The position numbers and the translations under genes were made by a program. Of a DNA stretch of 34,929 nucleotides, positions 8,236-16,787 are shown piece after piece. The stretch lies in assembly GCA_947501115.1 (NCBI GenBank), contig CANMVX010000039.1, forward strand, positions 1 to 34,929. The letters are read 5' to 3'. The notes beneath the pieces were generated by a model. The model searched no databases and was not told where the DNA came from. It saw only the letters and a list, made by a program, of their open reading frames with translations. The DNA comes from Haliscomenobacteraceae bacterium. GTDB taxonomy: Bacteria; Bacteroidota; Bacteroidia; Chitinophagales; Saprospiraceae. Numbering within the stretch: the stretch's first letter is position 1; every line of letters begins with the position of its first letter.

Positions 8236-9309
8236 GTGTTACCTAAATTATTTCAGGATTTACTCAAGGAATGGCATCTTCAACTTGAAAGACCCCTTCC
8301 TTGGGTAAACGAGAAAGACCCGTATAAAATCTGGATTTCTGAAATAATCCTTCAACAAACCAGGGTAGGACAAGGTCTCCCCTATTATATAAGATTTTTA
8401 GATAATTTTCCCAACGTTATCACCTTGGCTAATGCCACGGAGGCTGAAGTAATTAAGTGTTGGGAAGGCCTCGGCTACTACAGTCGGGCCAGAAATATAC
8501 ACTGGAGTGCTAAATACATTGTAAAAGAACATGACGGTGTTTTTCCTACACAATATGACGAAATAATAAAGCTTAAAGGTGTTGGACCTTATGCTGCAGC
8601 TGCCATAGCCTCCTTCGCATTTTCGCTTCCCTATGCTGTATTAGATGGAAACGTTCATAGAGTAATTTCCCGTATTTTTTCTGTTACAGCAGACATCACG
8701 ACATCAAAGGGTAGAAAAATAATACAAGATATAGCAGATAAACTACTGGACAAGGAAAATCCAGCTGGTTTTAACCAGGCCATCATGGATTTTGGCGCTA
8801 CGGTTTGTTTACCATCATCACCCTTATGTGGCCAATGTGTTTTTGCCGATCATTGTACATCCTATTTAACAGATACTCAGCGAGATTTCCCCTTTAAAAA
8901 AGTTAAAAAACCATTAAGAAACAGATATTTCCATTTATTCCTTGTCCAGGCAGGAAAACATATATTTTTGACGCACAGAAAAGAAAAAGATATTTGGAGA
9001 GGATTATACACCTTACCTTTTATTGAAACAAGGGACGAAGAGTGGAAATTTCCATTGGAGGGAATTCAGCTGGGAGGCATTTCCATTGAGGAAAATCAAA
9101 TACAAACACTGCATTATACAGATCAACAATTATTAACACACCAAAGAATTCATTTATACTACTATAAAGTAACCTTAGCGACAGGGGGAGAAAAAATATT
9201 GGATGATAACATAGAAATGGTACCTTTAATAAATATAAAAGAATTTGCTTTTCCCAAATTTCTGCTTCGGTTTATAGCTGATAACAAGTCATTATTTGAA
9301 TATAATTAA
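8236..9309 (+). CDS. mutY: Adenine DNA glycosylase MutY
   Basis: MutY removes adenine mispaired with 8-oxoguanine. The protein has 357 residues and starts at GTG (8236) directly after the sigma-factor stop codon. The helix-hairpin-helix is in LKGVGPYAAAAIASFAF, and the catalytic aspartate is in VLDGNVHRV. The catalytic glutamate is in WISEIILQQTRV. The iron-sulfur ligands are four cysteines spaced C-x6-C-x2-C-x5-C in the segment CLPSSPLCGQC plus a later Cys. The C-terminal third (from about residue 225) is the NUDIX-like domain that recognises 8-oxoG. All active residues are present. ssb follows after 135 bases, an order seen with gldE and gldD in related genomes. Confidence 0.95.
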   Translation: MLPKLFQDLLKEWHLQLERPLPWVNEKDPYKIWISEIILQQTRVGQGLPYYIRFLDNFPNVITLANATEAEVIKCWEGLGYYSRARNIHWSAKYIVKEHDGVFPTQYDEIIKLKGVGPYAAAAIASFAFSLPYAVLDGNVHRVISRIFSVTADITTSKGRKIIQDIADKLLDKENPAGFNQAIMDFGATVCLPSSPLCGQCVFADHCTSYLTDTQRDFPFKKVKKPLRNRYFHLFLVQAGKHIFLTHRKEKDIWRGLYTLPFIETRDEEWKFPLEGIQLGGISIEENQIQTLHYTDQQLLTHQRIHLYYYKVTLATGGEKILDDNIEMVPLINIKEFAFPKFLLRFIADNKSLFEYN

Positions 9310-9444
9310 TTAATTATCAATATTTTATATTTATTAAAATACATATAACACTTTTTAGACAGGTCGAAAAATTCTATTAAATGTCCGATGCAAATTAAAA
9401 AAAGAGACCTACATTGTGTCTATTAACCATCACAATCAAATGTT

Positions 9445-9867
9445 ATGAACAGAGTAATGCTTATTGGAAATTTAGGAAAAGATCCTGAACAACGAACCTT
9501 AGACAATGGAAGTAACCGGGTAACTTTCTCTATTGCCACCAGTGAAAAGTATCAAGACAAGGAAGGAATCTGGCAAGAAACCACAGAATGGCATGATATA
9601 GTTTTATGGCGCATCCAGGCGGATAATGCGATGAAGTATTTGAAGAAAGGAAGCACTATATTCCTTGAAGGAAAACTTACACACAGGACCTGGCAAGATG
9701 CAGAAAATAAAACCCGAAAAACAACAGAAGTAGTGGGTACTATGTTCAAGGTTTTAGAGAGAAGAAGTCCGGGTGCAGATTTTCAAGCCCCTGCCAGTTC
9801 AGCTGTAGCGGTCACTCAAAAGTCATCGGAAAATGTTACTGAGGAAGGGGAGAATTTACCTTTTTAA
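9445..9867 (+). CDS. ssb: Single-stranded DNA-binding protein
   Basis: SSB coats single-stranded DNA during replication and repair. It has 140 residues with an OB-fold at about 1-105 starting MNRVMLIGNLGKDPE, continuing with VTFSIATSEKY, TEWHDIVLW and GSTIFLEGKL. A short, acidic, disordered tail ends in ENLPF, the phylum's form of the partner-binding tip (DDIPF in E. coli). The DNA-stacking aromatics W and F appear in their usual places. It sits between mutY and gldE. The tail is shorter than in E. coli SSB (178 residues), as is common in Bacteroidota. Confidence 0.96.
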   Translation: MNRVMLIGNLGKDPEQRTLDNGSNRVTFSIATSEKYQDKEGIWQETTEWHDIVLWRIQADNAMKYLKKGSTIFLEGKLTHRTWQDAENKTRKTTEVVGTMFKVLERRSPGADFQAPASSAVAVTQKSSENVTEEGENLPF

Positions 9868-9876
9868 GAATAACAT

Positions 9877-9896
9877 TGACTTACGGTCATTTTTTT
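9877..9896 (+). terminator. Weak candidate terminator after ssb
   Basis: TGAC and GTCA pair across five bases and are followed by seven T (9890-9896). The four-base stem is short, so this is only suggestive of an intrinsic terminator 9 bases after the ssb stop. Confidence 0.3.
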
Positions 9897-9975
9897 GAGC
9901 ATAATAGCGAAGAAACTAAGGAAAATTTAATTAATTTTACGAGTTATTAATATTTCCGAATAAATACCATTCATT

Positions 9976-10977
9976 TTGGATACCGAGCCTCCTTCTGGGG
10001 ATAGTCCCTATTGTAAACATTGGCCGCTTAGCGGCTTGATTGCACAAAACAACCTTCACAAAAAGGTATTTTTTCCTATTTTTTTAGTTATTGATGCTCC
10101 TTCCATTTTCATTGGCATTGTTTTCATTTTTGTTATCATTGTGCTTGCACTAATGTTTATAAGGCAGTTTCTAGGTTTAAAAGTTGAAATAAACCAGATT
10201 AAACAGGCCTCTACCGTCGGTAATAATCCGGAAAACGAAGGTCGGTCGTCTCACCATTTAAAAATAAGAAAAGAAATGGTGGCTAAAATCGATAAGCTTG
10301 GAGAAGTTCAGGTTCGTCAGATTATGCAAGCCAGAGTCAGTATTATTTCGGTCAGCACATCGACTGATTACCAACAACTCCTGGAAATCATTCGAGAATC
10401 AGGTTATTCCCGAATTCCTGTATATGAAAACGATTTAGACAGCGTCACTGGTCTATTACATGTTAAGGATTTGATAGGATTAGAGCATGAAAAAAACGAA
10501 GACTACGTCTGGCAAAAACTTATCAGAACACCCGTGTTGTATGTACCTGAAGCAAAAAAAATAGATCAGGTTCTTGGCGCTTTCCAAACGAAGAGACAAC
10601 ATCTGGCTATTGTGGTAGATGAGTATGGCGGCACGGCGGGCTTAATAACGATGGAAGATGTTCTGGAAGAAATTTTTGGTGAAATTCAGGATGAATTTGA
10701 TGATGAACCAGACATTGTGTACCAAATAATGGAAGATGGAAGTTATATGTTTGAAGGAAAAACGCTTATTCATGATTTCTGCCACATAATGAACATCGAA
10801 TCTAATCATTTTGATGATTTAAACAGCGAAGCGGACTCTATTGCAGGACTTATTTTGTCGCAATATGGAGAATTGCCAGCGAAGAACATTCATTTGGAGA
10901 TCATGGGATTTAATTTCGAAATCACGGCTGCATCGAGCAGACGAATCGAACAGATGCGTGTCCGGAAGTTAATTTGA
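9976..10977 (+). CDS. gldE: GldE-like CBS/CorC-HlyC protein with most of the DUF21 membrane domain missing
   Basis: A 333-residue relative of GldE, the gliding-associated member of the CNNM/CorC family that works with GldD. Residues about 112-235 are a CBS pair (QIMQARVSIISV; ESGYSRIPVYEND; VVDEYGGTAGLITMEDVLEEIFGEI), and the C-terminus is the CorC/HlyC transporter-associated domain (NSEADSIAGLIL). Full GldE proteins I know are near 430-450 residues with a three- to four-helix DUF21 domain in front. Here only one hydrophobic helix (about 44-64) precedes the CBS pair. The start TTG at 9976 gives MDTEPPS, which resembles GldE N-termini, so I keep it; the first in-frame ATG would fall inside the helix. 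gldD follows at 30 bases. Confidence 0.8.
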   Translation: MDTEPPSGDSPYCKHWPLSGLIAQNNLHKKVFFPIFLVIDAPSIFIGIVFIFVIIVLALMFIRQFLGLKVEINQIKQASTVGNNPENEGRSSHHLKIRKEMVAKIDKLGEVQVRQIMQARVSIISVSTSTDYQQLLEIIRESGYSRIPVYENDLDSVTGLLHVKDLIGLEHEKNEDYVWQKLIRTPVLYVPEAKKIDQVLGAFQTKRQHLAIVVDEYGGTAGLITMEDVLEEIFGEIQDEFDDEPDIVYQIMEDGSYMFEGKTLIHDFCHIMNIESNHFDDLNSEADSIAGLILSQYGELPAKNIHLEIMGFNFEITAASSRRIEQMRVRKLI

Positions 10978-11007
10978 GCTAAATAAAACCATTTTTATTA
11001 CTTCGCC

Positions 11008-11607
11008 ATGTATTTAAAACCATTTTTATTATCTTCCTTTTTACTAAGTGTTCTTTTCAATTGTGAAAGCACTGATATCATTACACCTAAACAGAGAGGC
11101 TACCCCCGCGTTGAATTTCCAACGGGTAAATTAGTAGATTATAAACAGGCGAATATTCCCATTCACTTTCAATATCCTGATTATTACTTATTAACCAAGG
11201 ATTCGTCGCTAATAGGAGATACAGATAATAAAGATAACTGGTTCAACCTACAGTTACCCTCACTAAACGGAAGTGTACATTTTAGTTATTACCCTGTTAC
11301 GAGAGAGAATCAATTGGATAAATTATTAAATGACGCATTTAAAATGGCTCATTTTCATAATAAAAAGGCCAATTATATAGACGAGGTGCAGCTAAATATA
11401 TCGCCCGACGTAACTGGTATAGAATTTCACATTAAAGGACCCGCGGCAACTCCCTATCAATTTTACCTTACGGACAATAAAAAACATTTTGTAAGGGGTG
11501 TTTTTTATGTAAAATCAAAGATTGATATTGATTCCCTGGCACCGATTCATGATTTTATGATTAAAGATATTCAAAAAATAATCGACCAATTTTCGTGGAC
11601 GGAATAA
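11008..11607 (+). CDS. gldD: Gliding motility lipoprotein GldD
   Basis: GldD is a lipoprotein needed for gliding and cell-surface adhesin transport in Flavobacterium; its exact role is unknown. The protein has 199 residues. A signal peptide ends in a lipobox-like LFNC with the lipidated cysteine at C19, then the GldD landmark PKQRGYPRVEFP and the IPIHFQYPDYY segment. The rest has the family's pattern of KDNWFNLQLPSLNGSVHFSYY and DVTGIEFHIKG. It lies just behind the CBS protein, as expected for a gldE-gldD pair. The rest of the gld machinery (K, L, M, N) is not in the window, so motility itself is not proven. Confidence 0.9.
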   Translation: MYLKPFLLSSFLLSVLFNCESTDIITPKQRGYPRVEFPTGKLVDYKQANIPIHFQYPDYYLLTKDSSLIGDTDNKDNWFNLQLPSLNGSVHFSYYPVTRENQLDKLLNDAFKMAHFHNKKANYIDEVQLNISPDVTGIEFHIKGPAATPYQFYLTDNKKHFVRGVFYVKSKIDIDSLAPIHDFMIKDIQKIIDQFSWTE

Positions 11608-11671
11608 AAGCGTTGATTATTTTACGTTACTTTTAAAATAACCATTTCTTAATCTTCAAATTAATTATCAC

Positions 11672-12106
11672 ATGTGGAAATTCGTTTTTTCTTTAAGTCT
11701 GCTGCTTATTACTTCCGCACTATCAGCACAAAAATCAAGTCCGTTAGGTCTTTGGAAAACCATAGATGATGAGACAAAAGAGGCTAAATCTTATATGGAG
11801 CTTTATGAAAAGAATGGAAAGGTCTATGGTAAAATAACAAAATTGTTATTGAAACCAGCGGATACCGTTTGTGAGAAGTGCAAAGGAGATAAAGCAAATA
11901 AACCGTTGGTTGGCATGATCCTTATTGATGGGTTAGTAAAATCGGGCGAAGAATGGAAAGGAGCTAATATTTTAGACCCTGTAACTGGGAACTATTATGA
12001 TTGCACCCTTTGGCTATCCGAGACTACTGATAATGAGTTAAAAGTAAAGGGAAAACATTGGACAGGGCTATCGCGCACGCAAACATGGTATCGCGTAAAA
12101 AGTTAA
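11672..12106 (+). CDS. Secreted DUF2147 protein
   Basis: A 144-residue protein with a signal peptide (residues 1-20, ending SALSAQ). The mature part matches DUF2147: it opens SPLGLWKTIDDETKEAKSY, with YEKNGKVYGKITKLL, the CEKCKGD pair of cysteines, GMILIDGL, GANILDPVTGNYYDC and a C-terminal LSRTQTWYRV. Members fold as a small beta-barrel related to lipocalins and are exported. Their function is unknown. The three cysteines (two in CEKC, one in YDC) could form a disulfide. It is separated from the next gene by a long inverted repeat. Confidence 0.88.
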   Translation: MWKFVFSLSLLLITSALSAQKSSPLGLWKTIDDETKEAKSYMELYEKNGKVYGKITKLLLKPADTVCEKCKGDKANKPLVGMILIDGLVKSGEEWKGANILDPVTGNYYDCTLWLSETTDNELKVKGKHWTGLSRTQTWYRVKS

Positions 12107-12127
12107 TATAAATAGCTACCCGGACCA

Positions 12128-12193
12128 TTGGTATTAAAGGCAATATTAGTACAGAGGAAACCGTTTTTGTTTTGATATTACCTTTAATACCAA
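12128..12193. repeat. Long inverted repeat directly before a small gene's start
   Basis: Two 19-base arms at 12128-12146 and 12175-12193 are complementary at 18 of 19 positions, with a 28-base loop. The mismatch is C opposite A in the plus-strand RNA and G opposite U in the minus-strand RNA. The right arm ends 5 bases before the ATG at 12199, so the folded RNA would cover its initiation region. There is no T-tract, so it is not an ordinary terminator. Confidence 0.7.
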
Positions 12194-12198
12194 GTTAT

Positions 12199-12438
12199 AT
12201 GCAAAGAAGCATTACCAAAAACCAGCTACTTCAGTTTATCTACAGCGAATCGAGCGAAACCGATGCTGTCCGAATAACAGAGGCACTTCACGTAGATAGT
12301 TATCTGAATGACACTTACAAAGAACTGAAGACAGCCATTCAACGCTTGCCCCGGCTTAGAAAAAACCCGGCCAACAAAACGCTACAAAGTATCCTTTCCT
12401 ATAGCCGCAAAGAAAAAATAAGAGACACTTCGCTCTAA
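12199..12438 (+). CDS. Small conserved protein, anti-sigma N-terminus-like
   Basis: A 79-residue protein starting at the ATG at 12199; an in-frame TTG nine codons upstream lies in the inverted repeat and is less likely. Its opening QLLQFIYSESSETDAVRITEALHVDSYLNDTYKEL resembles the short N-terminal helices of many Bacteroidota anti-sigma proteins, in which a LxxYIxGExxxxE pattern is followed by a conserved dipeptide-rich helix. It then has LPRLRKNPANKTLQSIL. There is no zinc-ligand set and no membrane segment, so it would be a free soluble protein. No sigma factor gene is adjacent; the nearest is 4.5 kb upstream. The anti-sigma idea is inference from pattern alone. Confidence 0.6.
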   Translation: MQRSITKNQLLQFIYSESSETDAVRITEALHVDSYLNDTYKELKTAIQRLPRLRKNPANKTLQSILSYSRKEKIRDTSL

Positions 12439-12504
12439 TTTCTTCAAAACACTGTCTTTAACCTACAGATTCAAACATTTTTTTTAAAAAGTAGTCTTTT
12501 TTAA

Positions 12505-12534
12505 CTGCTTTTACAAACAATTTATTTACTTTTG
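12505..12534 (+). promoter_or_regulatory. Candidate recA promoter
   Basis: TACTTTTG at 12527-12534 matches TAnnTTTG exactly, with CTG (one off from TTG) 19 bases before it. A start near 12541 would leave about 35 bases of leader. I see no obvious palindromic LexA-type box overlapping it. Confidence 0.45.
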
Positions 12535-12575
12535 TCATAAGGGTTTGTTCTTCTTGACATAAAACACTTTAATAA

Positions 12576-13649
12576 ATGGCACAACAGGAAAAAGAGGCAA
12601 AATTAAAAGCACTCCAGCTAACCGTCGATAAATTGGAGAAAACCTATGGTAAGGGTACTATCATGCGGCTTGGCGACAAACAAATTGTTCAGGTTGATGT
12701 AATTCAGACGGGGTCACTAGGTTTAGATATAGCACTAGGTATCAATGGCTTTCCTAAGGGAAGAATTATTGAAATTTACGGGCCTGAATCTTCCGGAAAA
12801 ACGACGTTAGCTATTCACGCTATTGCCGAGTCACAAAAACAAGGTGGTATTGCTGCTTTTATTGATGCTGAACACGCGTTTGACAGAGCTTATGCACAAA
12901 ACCTGGGCGTTGATACTGAAAATTTATTAATTTCTCAGCCAGATAACGGAGAACAAGCACTTGAGATTGCTGAAAACCTGATTCGTTCCGGTGCTATCGA
13001 TATTATAGTTATAGATTCAGTAGCTGCCTTAGTGCCGAGAGCTGAGATTGAAGGTGAAATGGGTGATTCCAAAATGGGCCTTCAAGCTAGACTTATGTCA
13101 CAGGCGATGCGTAAACTGACTGCCGCCATCGGTAAAACCCAATGCTGCTGTATTTTCATAAATCAGCTGAGGGAAAAAATTGGCGTTATGTTCGGTAACC
13201 CGGAAACAACAACAGGTGGAAATGCCCTTAAATTTTATGCCTCCATACGTTTAGATATCCGTAAATCAGGTGCTGCCATTAAAGATAAAGACGGAAACCT
13301 GGTTGGAAATCAAGTAAAAGTTAAAATTGTTAAAAATAAAATGGCCCCTCCTTTTAGAGTAGCTTCATTTGATATTACCTTTGGTGAAGGAATCTCAAAA
13401 AATGGGGAAATTATTGATTTAGGCGCAGAGCATGATATTATTCAGAAAAGTGGCAGTTGGTACAGCTATGGCGGTGCTAAAATAGCTCAGGGAAGAGAGG
13501 GCGCAAAGCAATTTTTGGATGATAATCCAGAGGTCGCTCATGAGTTGGAATTGAAAATTAAAGAAAAATTTAAAAGCATGGAAGTCAGTAAATCAAAAAC
13601 GGCGGATGTCGCAGACGACGATGATGTTTTTGACGGTGCTGAGGCGTGA
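12576..13649 (+). CDS. recA: Recombinase A
   Basis: RecA forms filaments on single-stranded DNA, performs strand exchange in recombination repair and activates the SOS response where it exists. It has 357 residues. The Walker A motif GPESSGKTT is at residues 69-77. Also clear are the MRLGDK opening, [25 protein letters not shown], the Walker B region [10 protein letters not shown], and the L2 loop with [17 protein letters not shown]. The C-terminal tail is acidic ([11 protein letters not shown]), as in most RecA proteins, where it tempers filament formation. A candidate promoter precedes it and a strong hairpin terminator follows, so it is probably a single-gene transcript. Confidence 0.98.
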   Translation: MAQQEKEAKLKALQLTVDKLEKTYGKGTIMRLGDKQIVQVDVIQTGSLGLDIALGINGFPKGRIIEIYGPESSGKTTLAIHAIAESQKQGGIAAFIDAEHAFDRAYAQNLGVDTENLLISQPDNGEQALEIAENLIRSGAIDIIVIDSVAALVPRAEIEGEMGDSKMGLQARLMSQAMRKLTAAIGKTQCCCIFINQLREKIGVMFGNPETTTGGNALKFYASIRLDIRKSGAAIKDKDGNLVGNQVKVKIVKNKMAPPFRVASFDITFGEGISKNGEIIDLGAEHDIIQKSGSWYSYGGAKIAQGREGAKQFLDDNPEVAHELELKIKEKFKSMEVSKSKTADVADDDDVFDGAEA

Positions 13650-13695
13650 TAAAACCGCAACCGAGCTTTTAATTTTAAGATCACCATACGTTTTT

Positions 13696-13722
13696 AAGGG
13701 GATTCGGCTTTCGAGTCCCCTT
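13696..13722 (+). terminator. Intrinsic terminator of recA
   Basis: An 11-base-pair stem with one G-T wobble and a five-base loop (GCTTT), arms at 13696-13706 and 13712-13722, lies 46 bases after the recA stop and is followed by a T-rich run (TATCTTTATT). The GGGG/CCCC core makes it stable. Confidence 0.8.
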
Positions 13723-13744
13723 ATCTTTATTAACAAATTGTTTT

Positions 13745-15151
13745 ATGTCTCAAAAGAAATCTACCGAGTCCATTCTAGAAGTTCATTTTCATGGCATTGC
13801 CGATAAAGGACAATGCGTTGGAAAATCCTTAACTGGTGAAACCGTTTTTGCCGTTGGACCCGTCCCGGGTGATAAAGCGCTGATTAAAGTTTTTAGAAAA
13901 AGAAAGGGGTATTATAAAGGACAGGTTATGTCCTATTTAAGCCTCAGCACCAACAGAGTTGAACCCGTTTGTTCCCATTTTACACAGTGTGGTGGGTGTA
14001 AATGGCAGCACCTAAACTACGAAACCCAGTTAGAACAAAAAGAAAAAGTTGTAAAAGACGCTATTTCCAGAATCGGTAAACTTAGCGTTGATCTGTGGCA
14101 TCCCATTTTTAAAGCAGACCCTATCTATTTTTATAGAAATAAAATGGAATTCACCTTCAGTAACAGACGGTGGCTTACCGATGCAGAAATGGCTATGGGA
14201 GAAGATAAATTTTCCCCTGTTCTTGGTTTTCACCCACCTGGTGCATTTGATAAAGTCATTGACATACAACACTGTAGCTTACAGCAAGAACCAGCAAATC
14301 ATATACGCAATACCATTCGAACGATAGCTTATTCACAGGACTTATCTTTTTATGACCCAAGAAATCACGAAGGCTTTTTAAGAACCTTATTATTAAGAGT
14401 GACAACCCTGGGAGAAATAATGGTGGTCATAGCCTTTGGTGAAGACGATGCTAAAAAAATATCCTTGTTCTTAGATGAAGTTAAAACGGCTTTACCAGAA
14501 ATTACTTCTTTGTTTTTTTGTGTAAACACTAAAATGAACGACAGTCTCTACGATCTGGAAATGCATCATTTGGCAGGAAAAACCTCTATTCACGAGAGAC
14601 TTGGGCATGTGACCTACAAAATTGGTCCAAAATCATTTTTTCAAACCAATACCAGACAAGCAGTCAATCTTTATAATATAGTTAAAGAATTCGCTAATCT
14701 GACTGGATCAGAAATTGTATACGATCTTTATACCGGACTGGGAAGCATTGCGCTTTATCTGGCAGCTAACGCAAAACATATTATTGGAATCGAGGAAATC
14801 GCCGCGGCCATTGAAGACGCTAAAGTGAATGCCAAAGATAATAACATTGAAAATGTTGATTTTATCGCTGGTGATGTTCGCTTTCTTTTTCATTCAGAAC
14901 TTATTCAGCAGTTTGGAAAACCCGATCTGATTATTACAGACCCTCCCCGGGCAGGTATGCATCCCGACGTAGTGGCCGTTTTGTTAGCTGTAGCAGCTCC
15001 AAAAATAGTGTATGTTAGTTGCGATCCGGCTACCCATGCAAGAGATTTAAATATTCTTTCAGAAAAATACCATATTTTGCAAATGCAAGCCGTTGATATG
15101 TTCCCTCACACGCATCATATCGAAAATGTTGCCCTTTTATCGCTGAAATAA
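13745..15151 (+). CDS. rlmD: 23S rRNA (uracil-C5)-methyltransferase RlmD-type
   Basis: An S-adenosylmethionine-dependent enzyme that methylates a uracil of 23S rRNA (U1939 in E. coli numbering); the tRNA enzyme TrmA is related, so the exact target is inferred. It has 468 residues. An N-terminal TRAM domain (about 5-65) is followed by four iron-sulfur cysteines, C76, C82, C85 and C177, which matches the spacing in E. coli RlmD. The methyltransferase domain begins near residue 290 with YDLYTGLGSIALYLA, then TDPPRAGMHP, and the catalytic cysteine is at about C426 in YVSCDP. The iron-sulfur set argues for the RlmD/RlmCD type rather than TrmA. Confidence 0.88.
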   Translation: MSQKKSTESILEVHFHGIADKGQCVGKSLTGETVFAVGPVPGDKALIKVFRKRKGYYKGQVMSYLSLSTNRVEPVCSHFTQCGGCKWQHLNYETQLEQKEKVVKDAISRIGKLSVDLWHPIFKADPIYFYRNKMEFTFSNRRWLTDAEMAMGEDKFSPVLGFHPPGAFDKVIDIQHCSLQQEPANHIRNTIRTIAYSQDLSFYDPRNHEGFLRTLLLRVTTLGEIMVVIAFGEDDAKKISLFLDEVKTALPEITSLFFCVNTKMNDSLYDLEMHHLAGKTSIHERLGHVTYKIGPKSFFQTNTRQAVNLYNIVKEFANLTGSEIVYDLYTGLGSIALYLAANAKHIIGIEEIAAAIEDAKVNAKDNNIENVDFIAGDVRFLFHSELIQQFGKPDLIITDPPRAGMHPDVVAVLLAVAAPKIVYVSCDPATHARDLNILSEKYHILQMQAVDMFPHTHHIENVALLSLK

Positions 15152-15165
15152 TCCTTAATTAACTC

Positions 15166-15513
15166 ATGGAGCTGGAAGAAAAATACCAACAATTAAAAAA
15201 TGATTTAATCCCTTTTTCATCTGTGATGAATAAGGCCTCCGAAACTTTACTGGATGAAGGTATTTCAAAATATCCCATTTTTATTGTTTCCCAGTTAGAT
15301 ATTGAGCTGGGGATTCCTCTGGTACAAAGAAACCCTTCAAATATTAAATGGTCCTTAAATTTATCTACCCTGGAGGAATTAGCCACAAAGAAAATTATTC
15401 AAATGGAGAGAGTGGATCATTTTAGAAGTGTTTTTAAAGATCCAGATTTCTTTTTTTGTCTGTTCACTCTGAGTGATCTTGGCGCTCAATTTATTTTTTT
15501 ACCCAGGGATTAA
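15166..15513 (+). CDS. Conserved Bacteroidota protein of unknown function
   Basis: A 115-residue soluble protein with a charged N-terminal helix. The repeated landmarks are GISKYPIFIVSQLDIELGIPLV, STLEELATKKIIQ and FRSVFKDPDFFFCLFTLSDLGAQFIFLP. I recognise the pattern as a family common in this phylum, but no function is known to me. It sits between rlmD and the response regulator on the same strand, with 14- and 18-base gaps, so an operon is likely. A role with the regulator and rfbA is only a guess from position. Confidence 0.65.
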   Translation: MELEEKYQQLKNDLIPFSSVMNKASETLLDEGISKYPIFIVSQLDIELGIPLVQRNPSNIKWSLNLSTLEELATKKIIQMERVDHFRSVFKDPDFFFCLFTLSDLGAQFIFLPRD

Positions 15514-15531
15514 TTCTAACCTAGTTTTATT

Positions 15532-15912
15532 ATGAAAAAAATAGTTATTTTGGAAAGCGAAGAAATCCTTTTATCCGCTATTGAATTCAGGCTTAAAAAA
15601 CAAGGTTACCAGGTCTTATATTGCCCTAAGTTATCTGATATTTTACATTTTATTTCTGTCGAAAAGCCAAATATGCTTATTGTTGATTTGGATATGAAAA
15701 AGAAAACAGGTTTGGCCATTATTGAAAAATTAAGAAAAGAATATACCCCTCCTTTAGGTATTTTGTTAGTAGCAGATCCTGAGGAGGAGGAAAGTATTAT
15801 GGCAGCTTTTGAGTTGAATGTTGATGATTTCTTACCGAAACCCTTTAAACCAGCAGAACTCATTTTAAGAGCCAGAAGAATTATGAATAATAACTTAATT
15901 AATTTAACATGA
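15532..15912 (+). CDS. Single-domain response regulator with degenerate switch residues
   Basis: A 126-residue receiver domain with no output domain. The phosphoacceptor should be D52 in LIVDLDM, and the conserved lysine is K103 in FLPKPF. The acidic pocket is partly changed: the usual DD pair is E8 and E10 (ILESEE), and the switch threonine position reads V80 (LLVADPEE). Glutamate can substitute, but loss of the Thr suggests altered or phosphorylation-independent signalling. Its stop overlaps the rfbA start by four bases (ATGA), so the two are translationally coupled. No histidine kinase is in the window. Confidence 0.85.
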   Translation: MKKIVILESEEILLSAIEFRLKKQGYQVLYCPKLSDILHFISVEKPNMLIVDLDMKKKTGLAIIEKLRKEYTPPLGILLVADPEEEESIMAAFELNVDDFLPKPFKPAELILRARRIMNNNLINLT

Positions 15913-16787
15913 AAGGAATCATTTTAGCAGGTGGATTAGGTACTCGTCTATATCCTTTAACCCTTGCCGTAAGTAAACAATTGATGCCAGTTTACGACAA
16001 ACCCATGATTTATTATCCGCTGTCAACTTTAATGTCAGCTGGAATAAAAGATATTTTAATCATTTCAACCCCTGAGGATCTACCCAATTTTGAAAAATTA
16101 TTGGGAGACGGATCACAGATTGGTTGTCATTTTTCCTACGTCCCACAGTTTGAACCTAACGGATTAGCACAGGCGTTTGTCCTGGGAGAATCTTTCATTA
16201 ATGGTGATTCTGCTGCGTTGATTCTTGGAGATAATATTTTTTACGGAAATGGCTTGAACGAAATTATGCAAGCTGCAAACAATCCTACAGGGGGAAAAGT
16301 ATTTGCCTATGCCGTAGCTGATCCGGAAAGGTACGGGGTAGTTTCATTTGACGAGCATTTCCGGGCTATTTCTATTGAGGAAAAACCTGAAAATCCAAAA
16401 TCAAATTTTGCCGTTCCCGGCTTATATTTTTACGATAATCAAATTGTAGATATTGCAAAAAATCTACAACCAAGTCCAAGAGGAGAATACGAAATCACCG
16501 ATGTTAATCGCCATTATTTAGCGCTCGGACAATTATCTGTTAGTGTATTGGGAAGAGGTATTGCGTGGTTGGACACTGGTACGCACCAGTCATTGATGCA
16601 AGCTGGACAGTTTATTCAGGTGATTGAGGAAAGACAGGGCTTAAAAATTGGCTGTATCGAAGAAGTCGCCTGGCAAATGGGATTCATAGATGATGAACAA
16701 TTAGAAAAACTTGGAAACATTTACATAAAGAGTGGCTACGGACTATACCTCTTATCTTTGTTGAAAAAGAAGGTTTGGAACAACTAA
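15909..16787 (+). CDS. rfbA: Glucose-1-phosphate thymidylyltransferase
   Basis: RfbA joins dTTP and glucose-1-phosphate to dTDP-glucose, the first step to dTDP-rhamnose and other O-antigen sugars. It has 292 residues, normal length. The nucleotide-binding opening [16 protein letters not shown] and the catalytic-lysine region [18 protein letters not shown] are intact, as are [24 protein letters not shown], the substrate-binding [20 protein letters not shown] and AWLDTGTH near the end. The ATG overlaps the response-regulator stop. The rfbB/C/D partners are absent here, so the dTDP-sugar pathway must continue elsewhere in the genome. Confidence 0.96.
   Translation: MKGIILAGGLGTRLYPLTLAVSKQLMPVYDKPMIYYPLSTLMSAGIKDILIISTPEDLPNFEKLLGDGSQIGCHFSYVPQFEPNGLAQAFVLGESFINGDSAALILGDNIFYGNGLNEIMQAANNPTGGKVFAYAVADPERYGVVSFDEHFRAISIEEKPENPKSNFAVPGLYFYDNQIVDIAKNLQPSPRGEYEITDVNRHYLALGQLSVSVLGRGIAWLDTGTHQSLMQAGQFIQVIEERQGLKIGCIEEVAWQMGFIDDEQLEKLGNIYIKSGYGLYLLSLLKKKVWNN

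Noticed and set aside
12460-12575. A LexA/SOS box before recA
   Set aside because: I found no palindrome resembling known LexA sites; only a housekeeping-type promoter is visible.
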